A stretch of DNA of 64,000 nucleotides, from assembly GCF_007830515.1 (NCBI RefSeq), contig NZ_VLKT01000028.1:42203-106202 (forward strand), read 5' to 3'. Positions 16,569-22,890 of the stretch are shown one piece after another. Source of the stretch: Mesorhizobium tianshanense. Lineage in GTDB: Bacteria; Pseudomonadota; Alphaproteobacteria; Rhizobiales; Rhizobiaceae. The notes below the pieces were generated by a model. The model was not told the DNA's origin, did not search any database, and saw only the letters and a program-made list of their open reading frames with translations. The number at the start of each line of letters is the position of its first letter. The stretch's first letter is position 1. The translations under genes and the position numbers were made by a program.

Positions 16569-17708
16569 TCAGGATGCGCGGCGTTGCCGCGCGCCGATCA
16601 ACTGTTGCAGGCGCTCCAGCAGTGCATCGACCGCGGCGTCCGTGGTGACCATGCCGGGCGACAGCCTGAGCGTCGCGCTGCGCGTGTCGCAGTAGAGTCG
16701 CTCATCGCGCAGCGTCGACACTGTCTTCACCGGGTCGACGCCTTGCGGCAAGGTCAGCATGACGCTGCCGCCGCGCTCGTCTGGATCGAGCGGCGAACGG
16801 ACCGTCCAGCCATTGTCCAGCGCGCAGCCGACAATGCGCTCGGTCATGCTGGCGTTCTGGGCGCGGATGGCGTCGACGCCTGTCTCGGCGACCCATTCGA
16901 GGCCGGGCAGCGATGCGACGCTGGCCAGGATGGCCGGCGTGCCATGGTCGAAACGGCGCGCATCGTCCGCATAGGCGAAACTGTCGAGATCCCACGAAAA
17001 TGGGTTTGGCTGGCTGAACCAGCCGCGAAGTTCCGGCCGGCATGTTGCCAGGAGATCGGGCGTCACCTGCAGGATGCCGGCGCCCGAGGTGCCGCACAGC
17101 CATTTCAGCGAGGTCGAGACGACGAAATCGACCGGCGTCTTCGCGATCGAGAAGGGCGTCACGCCGACCCCTTGGGTGATGTCGACACCGATGATGGTGC
17201 CCATCTTCCGGCCATGCGCGGCAAGCCGCGCCACGTCGCAGCGGTGCGAGGCTGTCGAGGTGACGAAGGTCAGCAAGGCGAGGCCGATATCGTCCTGCCA
17301 GCGTGCGATGAAATCCTCGTCGCGCACCCAGCTCTCACCGGGCCGCAGCGGCACGGTATCGAGCGTGAAGTTGAAGCGCTCTGCAAGTCCGGCAAGCAGG
17401 AAGTGCAGGCTCGGAAAACAGTCGGCCGCGACCAGAATGCGTTTTCCCGCCAGACGCTCGGACGGCAAGGCGCCGATCAGACTGTAAAGGGCCGATGTGA
17501 CGTTCTCGGCGGTGGTCAGTGTGCCCTGCGGGGCATCGATCAGCGAACCCCAGGCATCGATGAAGCGCTGCCTCGCGGCAAGGGCGGCCGGCCATTGGCC
17601 GTCATCTTCCGCCGACCAGACGCCCGAGAATTCCGACAGGGCAGCAGCCATGCGCTCCGCCTTGCCGGGAAACGTTCCGATCGAATGGTAGAGAAAATAA
17701 CCAGACAC
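16569..17708 (-). CDS. Kynureninase-like class V PLP-dependent enzyme
   Basis: A 379-residue fold-type-I PLP enzyme. The PLP lysine lies in VVSTSLKWLCGTSGAG, and the upstream DITQGVGVTPF is the cofactor Asp region. LRGWFSQPNPFSWD and FDHGTPAILA resemble kynureninase (GWF and pre-C-terminal substrate segments), but the match is to the broad class V family and not diagnostic of kynurenine cleavage. The start is GTG at 17708. A palindromic operator lies 15 bp upstream, identical in arms to one in front of the GntR gene. Likely the first structural gene of the PLP enzyme/SBP/permease cassette. Confidence 0.78.
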   Translation of the reverse strand: MSGYFLYHSIGTFPGKAERMAAALSEFSGVWSAEDDGQWPAALAARQRFIDAWGSLIDAPQGTLTTAENVTSALYSLIGALPSERLAGKRILVAADCFPSLHFLLAGLAERFNFTLDTVPLRPGESWVRDEDFIARWQDDIGLALLTFVTSTASHRCDVARLAAHGRKMGTIIGVDITQGVGVTPFSIAKTPVDFVVSTSLKWLCGTSGAGILQVTPDLLATCRPELRGWFSQPNPFSWDLDSFAYADDARRFDHGTPAILASVASLPGLEWVAETGVDAIRAQNASMTERIVGCALDNGWTVRSPLDPDERGGSVMLTLPQGVDPVKTVSTLRDERLYCDTRSATLRLSPGMVTTDAAVDALLERLQQLIGARQRRAS

Positions 17709-17723
17709 TACGCCTTTGCTCCC

Positions 17724-17739
17724 GTGATCATGTGATCAC
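17724..17739. promoter_or_regulatory. Palindromic operator upstream of the kynureninase-like gene
   Basis: GTGATCA-TG-TGATCAC, followed by ACAAAA-like sequence. The same arms and flank recur at 18672-18687 upstream of the GntR gene. Its position 15 bp before the start codon would let a bound repressor block transcription initiation or elongation. TGATCA-type palindromes are plausible for FCD-class GntR regulators. Confidence 0.7.
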
Positions 17740-17875
17740 AAAACGGAATACGGATCAATCGCTGCCAGCGAACAAATGCGATTCAATCGGGAAAATCGGG
17801 CGATTTTTCCGACCGTGAGCGGTCGCGGATCGGCATTTTCCGGCGTCGATTTGGCGTTCGACCGCGGCGGAGTTT

Positions 17876-18604
17876 TCAGGAGGCCTTGCCGAACCCGGCG
17901 AACTCGACTGGCTTGGGTTCCGGCACGTCGGGGCAGATGGCGCGCAGCGTCTCCTGCGTCGTCGTGATGTCCGCAACCACCTCCTCGCGGGCGCGAGCAA
18001 AATCGCGATCCTTCAGTGCCGCGATGATCGCGGTGTGCCGCCCGGAAGGCTCCATCGTGCCGGCGCGCATCAAAGGCGCGACATGGTTTGACAACAGCCG
18101 CATATAAGGACCGAAGCGCAGCCACAGCGTCTCGATCAGCTGGAACAGCACATCGGAGCCGGAGGCGCGGTAGATGGTGAAATGGAACTGCTGGTTCTTG
18201 GCGATCAGCTCGTAGATGCTGCCATTGCGCCCGATCGCCTGCTGGTCGGCGGTGATCTGCTGCAATGTGGCTATGTCGGAAGCGGTCAGGCGCGGCGCCC
18301 CGAGTTCGGCCGCCAGCCCCTCGACGGCGACGCGAGCCCGGCAGAGGTCGTCGAGCCGCGCGCGGGTGACGACCGGCACGCAGGCAGAGCCGTTCTGCGA
18401 GATCTCCAGCGCGTTCTCGGCGGCGAGCCGCCGCAAGGCCTCGCGCACCGGCATGTTCGAAGTACCGAAGGCTTCGGCCAGAGAAGCAATGGTCAGCACT
18501 TGGGCCGGATCGAAGCTGCCGACCATCAGGGCATGCCGAAGCTGCTGGTAGACACCATCCTGGACGGTCACACGTCCCGATACAGGTTCAAATCCCAGAG
18601 CCAC
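17876..18604 (-). CDS. GntR-family transcriptional regulator with FCD ligand domain
   Basis: A 242-residue regulator. The N-terminal winged helix (about residues 15-80) contains LTIASLAEAFGTSNMPVREALRRLAAENAL, the FadR-type recognition pattern. A C-terminal all-helical FCD domain (about 90-225) carries histidines in NQQFHFTIYRAS and SGRHTAIIAAL that could be metal or ligand contacts. FCD regulators usually repress catabolic or transport genes until they bind an acidic metabolite. It precedes the PLP enzyme/amino-acid transporter cassette on the same strand. Twin palindromes before itself and before that cassette suggest autoregulation plus local control. Confidence 0.9.
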   Translation of the reverse strand: MALGFEPVSGRVTVQDGVYQQLRHALMVGSFDPAQVLTIASLAEAFGTSNMPVREALRRLAAENALEISQNGSACVPVVTRARLDDLCRARVAVEGLAAELGAPRLTASDIATLQQITADQQAIGRNGSIYELIAKNQQFHFTIYRASGSDVLFQLIETLWLRFGPYMRLLSNHVAPLMRAGTMEPSGRHTAIIAALKDRDFARAREEVVADITTTQETLRAICPDVPEPKPVEFAGFGKAS

Positions 18605-18671
18605 GGTTTCGCTTTCCTCCGACAGAAGCTATGTGCAAGTTGCACGCTGTGATCGCCCGGTCGAAGCAGGC

Positions 18672-18687
18672 GTGATCATCTGATCAC
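18672..18687. promoter_or_regulatory. Palindromic operator upstream of the GntR gene
   Basis: GTGATCA-TC-TGATCAC followed by ACAAAAAGCGGATAC; the copy at 17724-17739 has identical arms and a similar right flank (ACAAAACGGAATAC). It lies 67 bp before the GntR start codon and is consistent with autoregulation. Confidence 0.7.
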
Positions 18688-18743
18688 AAAAAGCGGATAC
18701 AGCCAAGGTCCGGGTTGAGCGCTAAGACATGGCTCCACAGCCG

Positions 18744-18925
18744 TCCAGCGTCAGTGCTGGCCCTCATTGCCCTGCCGGACATTTCTCCCGTTCAGGGAGA
18801 AAGAAGCCGGCCGCAACCTCGGCGTTCGTCCTGCAACGTTGGTGATTGGCGAAACCGCCGATGAGAGTGTCCCTCGCCCGTTTACGGGGAGAGGATGCCG
18901 GCAGGCAGGTGAGGGGCGGCGCCAG
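18744..18925. repeat. Long palindromic intergenic repeat, copy 1
   Basis: The left arm (CCTCATTGCCCTGCCGGACA, then TTTCTCCCG) and right arm (CGGGGAGAGGATGCCGGCAGG, then CAGGTGAGGGGCGGCGCC) are imperfect inverted repeats flanking a core with CTGCAACGTTGGTGATTGGCGAAA. The same core and arms recur near 20.7, 45.6 and 52.4 kb. It resembles rhizobial mosaic intergenic elements (RIME-like); the name is inference. Confidence 0.75.
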
Positions 18926-18976
18926 CTGCTATAGGCTTGATGCCTGACTTGGGAGAGGCCGAAGTAGAGCTGAACC

Positions 18977-19372
18977 TCAGTCCGGGATCACCGCTGTCGC
19001 CTGGATCTCCACCTTGGCGCGATCCTCTACCAGCGCCATGACCTGCATGGCGGCCATGGCCGGAAAATGCCGCCCGATGACCTCGCGATAGGCCTCGCCG
19101 ATACCCCTGAGGTTGGCCAGGTACTCGGCCTTGTCGGTAAAGTACCAGGTCATCGAGGTGATATGCTCAGGCTCGGCGCCGGCCTCGGCCAGCACGGCGA
19201 CGATGTTGGCAAGTGTCTGGCGCACCTGGCCGACAAAATCGTCGGTTTCGAACCGGCCTTGCCCGGTCCAGCCGACCTGGCCGCCGATGAAGATCAGCTG
19301 CCCGCGCGCGGCGATGCCATTGGCGTAACCCACAGGTTTCGCCCAACCTTCCGGCTGCAGGATGGTGTGCAT
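18977..19372 (-). CDS. RidA/YjgF-family protein (enamine/imine deaminase-like)
   Basis: A 131-residue Rid-superfamily protein with GYANGIAARGQLIFIGGQVGW, QVRQTLANIVAVLAEAGAEPEHI and the C-terminal VEIQATAVIPD. RidA proper hydrolyses reactive 2-aminoacrylate-type imines; the key Arg of the RidA subfamily (in the segment before E at the C-terminus) is not seen here (EDRAKVEIQATAV), so it is probably a Rid1-7 type of unknown substrate. ATG at 19372 was chosen for GGGAGG with 6-base spacing. It is the last gene of the aminobenzoyl-CoA operon, 77 bp after the acyl-CoA dehydrogenase, and may deal with imines formed from amino-substituted ring intermediates. Confidence 0.88.
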   Translation of the reverse strand: MHTILQPEGWAKPVGYANGIAARGQLIFIGGQVGWTGQGRFETDDFVGQVRQTLANIVAVLAEAGAEPEHITSMTWYFTDKAEYLANLRGIGEAYREVIGRHFPAMAAMQVMALVEDRAKVEIQATAVIPD

Positions 19373-19449
19373 ATCAAGCCTCCCGATATTCAAATCCGGT
19401 TCGAAATATTCAAAATTCGCAACCGGTCCAAACTGCAAATTTCTCGGCC

Positions 19450-20598
19450 TCAGGCCGCTCCCATCACTTGCCGCGCGATCACCACCTTCTGCACGTCGGA
19501 CGCACCCTCGTAGATGCGCAGCGCGCGGATCTCGCGATACAGGCTTTCGATGATGTGGCCCTTGCGGACGCCATCGCCGCCATGCAGCTGCACGGCCTTG
19601 TCGATCACCTCTTGCGCCTTGTCGGTGGCGAACAGCTTGGCCATCGCCGCTTCGCGGGTGACACGGGCGGCGCCCATGTCCTTGGTCCAGGCGGCGCGAT
19701 AAACCAGCAAGGCGGCGGCATCGACATCCAGCGCCATGTCTGCAATATGGCCCTGCACCATCTGCAACTCGGCCATCGCCGCGCCGAACAGTTTGCGCTC
19801 GTCCACTCTTTTGATGCTTTCATCCAGCGCGCGCCGGGCAAAGCCGAGCGCCGCCGCACCGACGGTCGAGCGGAACACGTCGAGCACCGACATGGCGATG
19901 CGGAAACCGTCGCCCGGCCGGCCGATCAATGCCGCCGCCGGAAGGTGGACATTGTCGAAGGACAGGCGTGCCAGCGGATGCGGCGCGATCACCTCCAGCC
20001 GCTCGGTGATGGTAAGGCCCTTGGTCTCGGCCGGCACGATGAAAGCGGAAAGCCCCCTGGCGCCGGGCGCCTCGCCGGTGCGGGCGAAAACGACGTAGAG
20101 ATCGGCAATGCCGCCATTGGAGATCCAGGTCTTTTCGCCTGAGAGGATATAGTCGTCGCCGTCACCCGTGGCCGTCATCTCCATATTGGCAACGTCCGAT
20201 CCCGAGCGCGGCTCCGACAGCGCGAAGGCGGAAATCGCCTTGCCGGCGCGGGTCTTCGCCAGCCAGCGCTGTTGGTCGGGCGTGCCGAACAGGCTGAGCG
20301 CGCCGGTGCCGAGCCCTTGCATGGCGAAGGCGAAATCGGCCAGTCCGTCATGCCGGGCCAGCGTCTCGCGCGTCAGGCAGAGCGTGCGCACGTCGAGCGG
20401 CCCGGGATTTTCCGTGTCGAGCGCCGTTGGCTTCAGCCAGCCGTCCTGGCCGAGCTTCGCCACCAGCTCGCGGCAGGCGGCATCGACATCGTCATGCGCG
20501 ACCGGCAGGGTCTTCGCGCACCACGCGTCCAGCCGCTCTGCAAGCTCGCGATGGCGGTCCTCGAAGAACGGCCAGGAGAGGAAGGACCGGTCAGGCAT
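19450..20598 (-). CDS. Acyl-CoA dehydrogenase
   Basis: A 382-residue FAD-dependent acyl-CoA dehydrogenase. AFALSEPRSGSDVANMEMTA and YILSGEKTWISNGGIADLYVVFART are the two family signatures, with the C-terminal VQLHGGDGVRKGHIIESLYREIRALRIYEGASDVQK containing the probable catalytic Glu of IYEG. Electrons pass to ETF. ATG at 20598 follows GGAGG; a longer frame would run 24 residues into the palindromic repeat and is rejected. In aminobenzoyl-CoA clusters this enzyme is thought to act on the de-aromatised CoA product. Confidence 0.9.
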   Translation of the reverse strand: MPDRSFLSWPFFEDRHRELAERLDAWCAKTLPVAHDDVDAACRELVAKLGQDGWLKPTALDTENPGPLDVRTLCLTRETLARHDGLADFAFAMQGLGTGALSLFGTPDQQRWLAKTRAGKAISAFALSEPRSGSDVANMEMTATGDGDDYILSGEKTWISNGGIADLYVVFARTGEAPGARGLSAFIVPAETKGLTITERLEVIAPHPLARLSFDNVHLPAAALIGRPGDGFRIAMSVLDVFRSTVGAAALGFARRALDESIKRVDERKLFGAAMAELQMVQGHIADMALDVDAAALLVYRAAWTKDMGAARVTREAAMAKLFATDKAQEVIDKAVQLHGGDGVRKGHIIESLYREIRALRIYEGASDVQKVVIARQVMGAA

Positions 20599-20635
20599 TT
20601 CTGCCTCCGCTGTACGTCGACCCTTGCGCTCTACG

Positions 20636-20794
20636 GCGCCGCCCTCTGTCCTGCCGGACATCTCCCCCACAAGGAGGGAGATTGGACGTCACCACCGCTT
20701 TCGCCAATCGCCTGCGTTGCAGGAAAGGCGCTGCGGGCGGAACCGCCGATCTCCCCCCTTGTGGGGGAGATGTCCGGCAGGACAGAGGGGCGCG
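20636..20794. repeat. Long palindromic intergenic repeat, copy 2
   Basis: Near-perfect inverted arms of about 38 bp. The left arm (about 20636-20674) contains CTGTCCTGCCGGACATCTCC; the right arm (about 20758-20794) contains GGAGATGTCCGGCAGGACAG. They flank a core with CTTTCGCCAATCGCCTGCGTTGCAGG. It sits between the enoyl-CoA hydratase and acyl-CoA dehydrogenase genes, inside an operon. Confidence 0.85.
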
Positions 20795-20843
20795 CTGTCC
20801 CGCCAACGTGTTAGTTCTTGTCGGCTCAATCGAGAATTCCATC

Positions 20844-21656
20844 TCAATCCCCCTCGAACACCGGCTTTTCCTTGGCGACGAAAGCCGTGTACGCCCGCTC
20901 GAAATCGCGGGTCTGCATGCAGATCGCCTGCGCCTGCGCTTCCGCCTCGATCGCCTGGTCGAGACCCATCGACCATTCCTGGTTCAGCTGCGTCTTGGTG
21001 ATGCCGTGGGCGAAGGTCGGCCCGGAAACAATGCGCGCCGCCATGTCGAGCGCGTCGGCCTCGAGCGCCGCCGCATCGACCAGCCGGTTGTAAAACCCCC
21101 AGCGCTCGCCTTCCGCCGCGCTCATGGTGCGACCGGTGTAAAGCAGCTCGGCGGCGCGGCCCTGACCGATGATGCGCGGCAGGATCGCGCAGGCGCCCAT
21201 GTCGCAGCCGGCCAGACCGACGCGGGTGAACAGGAAGGCCGTCTTGGCCTCCGGCGTGGCGATGCGGATGTCGGAGGCCATGGCGATGATGGCGCCGGCG
21301 CCCACCGCCACGCCGTCGACCGCCGCAATGATCGGCTTGCCGCAATTCAGCATCGCCTTGACGAAATCGCCGGTCATGCGGGTGAAGGCAAGCAACGCCT
21401 TCATGTCCATCTTCACCAGCGGGCCGATGATGTCGTGGACGTCGCCGCCCGAGCAGAAATTACCGCCATTGGACAGGAACACCACCGCATCGACGTCGTC
21501 AGCATAGACGAGGTCGCGAAAGATGTCGCGCAGTTCGGCATAGCTGTCGAAGGTCAGCGGGTTCTTGCGTCCCGGCCGGTCGAGCCGGATTGTTGCGATC
21601 TTGCCTTCGACCTGCCAGTGGAAATGCTTCGGCTTGCGGCTGGCCATTTTTGTCAT
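20844..21656 (-). CDS. Enoyl-CoA hydratase/isomerase family protein
   Basis: A 270-residue crotonase-fold protein. Oxyanion-hole segments are FLSNGGNFCSGGDVHDI and DGVAVGAGAIIAMASDIRIA. The second catalytic segment reads VGLAGCDMGACAILPRIIG, where the usual Glu-containing GL.P..GG is replaced by CDMGA, so it is not a standard crotonase and is likely specialised for a cyclic CoA ester. The start overlaps the MarR stop (ATGA). Homologues accompany 2-aminobenzoyl-CoA monooxygenase/reductase in known clusters. Confidence 0.86.
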   Translation of the reverse strand: MTKMASRKPKHFHWQVEGKIATIRLDRPGRKNPLTFDSYAELRDIFRDLVYADDVDAVVFLSNGGNFCSGGDVHDIIGPLVKMDMKALLAFTRMTGDFVKAMLNCGKPIIAAVDGVAVGAGAIIAMASDIRIATPEAKTAFLFTRVGLAGCDMGACAILPRIIGQGRAAELLYTGRTMSAAEGERWGFYNRLVDAAALEADALDMAARIVSGPTFAHGITKTQLNQEWSMGLDQAIEAEAQAQAICMQTRDFERAYTAFVAKEKPVFEGD

Positions 21657-22123
21657 TCCCGTCCCTCCCAGTTGCTTCGGAAGGAATTCAGCATGCCGGT
21701 CAGCCGGCGCGCCTCGTCCTCGCTCACATTGCCCAGCAGCTCGCCGATCCAGCTCTCATGCGCGGCGGCGATCACGGCGAAAGCCTTCGAACCTTCCTCC
21801 GTCAGCCGCACCATCGAGGTGCGGCGGTCGCCGTTGCGCCGGGCGCGGGCAACCAGTCCTTCCGAGACCAGCCGGTCGACGATACCGGTCACATTACCGT
21901 TGGATACCAGCAGGAAGCGCGACAGGTCGCTCATCAGCATGCCTTCTGGCACGCGGTAGAGTGCCGCCATCACGTCGAAGCGCGGCAGCGTCGTGTTGAA
22001 CTCCTGCCGCAGGCGCTCGCGCAGCTCAGCCTCGATGCTGCGTGAGGCGCGCAGCAGCCGCACCCATAGGCGCAGGCGATCCTTGCCGGGTCCGGACGGC
22101 GCGGGCAGGGGACCGGCTACCAT
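21653..22123 (-). CDS. MarR-family transcriptional regulator of the aminobenzoyl-CoA operon
   Basis: A 156-residue winged-helix regulator with LPRFDVMAALYRVPEGMLMSDLSRFL, the recognition region VSNGNVTGIVDRLVSEGLVARARR and the wing RRNGDRRTSMVRLTEEG. ATG at 22123 overlaps the SDR stop and has GGAGG upstream. It is encoded inside the operon it probably represses; MarR proteins in CoA-dependent aromatic pathways typically respond to the CoA thioester. Candidate sites are the twin TTCA-N4-TGAA palindromes upstream of the first gene (25238-25263). Confidence 0.88.
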   Translation of the reverse strand: MVAGPLPAPSGPGKDRLRLWVRLLRASRSIEAELRERLRQEFNTTLPRFDVMAALYRVPEGMLMSDLSRFLLVSNGNVTGIVDRLVSEGLVARARRNGDRRTSMVRLTEEGSKAFAVIAAAHESWIGELLGNVSEDEARRLTGMLNSFRSNWEGRE

Positions 22124-22890
22124 GTCTCGCCTCCAGAGATCGAGATCGTCTGCCCGGTGATCGATTGGGCAGCATGTCCGCACAGCCACAGCACGGCCGC
22201 TGCAACTTCTTCGGGCTGGATGAAGCGGCCTTGCGGGTTGGTCGAGGCAAGGCTCGTCCTTGCGTCTTCGGCCGATCGGCCGGTCTTTTCGACGATACGC
22301 TGGACGGAGCTTTCCAGCATCTCGGTTTCGACGAAGCCCGGGCAGACGGCGTTGACCGTCACCCCGGATTTGGCGGTCTCGATCGCCAGCGCCCGCATCA
22401 GCCCGACAACGCCATGCTTGGCCGCCACGTATGCGGCGACATAAGGATAGCCTTTCAGGCCTGCGGTCGAAGCGACGAATATGATACGGCCTGTCTTCCG
22501 CACCACCATGCCGGCCAGCGCCGGCTTCGCCGTCAGGAACGCGCCGGTCAGGTTGACGTCGAGCGTGCGCTGCCAATCCACGAACGACGTTCGCTGGGCC
22601 GGGGCGCTGCCGGACATGCCGGCATTGGCGACGACGATGTCGATCGGTCCGCGCGCCGCCTCGGCGTTGCTGTAGAGGGACGCCATCACCGCTTCGTCGG
22701 TGACATCCGCAGCGATGCCGAAGATGCGTTCATTTCCCCTGGCGACTTCGGCAAGTGCAGCCTCGCGCCGGCCGCAGATGGTCACGTCAATGCCGGCGCC
22801 GGCCAGCGCCAGCGCGATGGCCCGGCCGACGCCGGAGCCGCCGCCGGTGACCAGCGCATGCCTGCCCGCGATTGCTCCGGCCGCGCTCAT
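22117..22890 (-). CDS. SDR-family oxidoreductase
   Basis: A 257-residue short-chain dehydrogenase. Cofactor motif is LVTGGGSGVGRAIALAL, then NAG in VVANAGMSG, catalytic Ser in FVASTAGLKG, and YxxxK in AAYVAAKHGVVG. A CGRREA after strand 2 suggests NADP(H). The start overlaps the monooxygenase stop (ATGA). In this operon type it probably oxidises or reduces a hydroxy/oxo-acyl-CoA intermediate downstream of ring de-aromatisation. Confidence 0.9.
   Translation of the reverse strand: MSAAGAIAGRHALVTGGGSGVGRAIALALAGAGIDVTICGRREAALAEVARGNERIFGIAADVTDEAVMASLYSNAEAARGPIDIVVANAGMSGSAPAQRTSFVDWQRTLDVNLTGAFLTAKPALAGMVVRKTGRIIFVASTAGLKGYPYVAAYVAAKHGVVGLMRALAIETAKSGVTVNAVCPGFVETEMLESSVQRIVEKTGRSAEDARTSLASTNPQGRFIQPEEVAAAVLWLCGHAAQSITGQTISISGGETW

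Larger units (their letters stand above)
18605..18976. other. Gene-free stretch holding an operator and a palindromic repeat
   Basis: 372 bp between the GntR gene and the ridA-like gene, both on the minus strand. It contains the GTGATCA palindrome (18672-18687) and a large palindromic repeat (about 18744-18925). No coding potential was recognised. Confidence 0.7.

Noticed and set aside
15516..17735. Long + strand frame antisense to the amino-acid binding protein and kynureninase-like genes
   Set aside because: Composition is typical of an antisense shadow; the minus strand encodes clear PLP-enzyme and SBP motifs.
20599..20670. 24-residue N-terminal extension of the acyl-CoA dehydrogenase
   Set aside because: It is translated from the palindromic repeat (MSGRTEGG-like), and a strong ribosome site supports the start at 20598.
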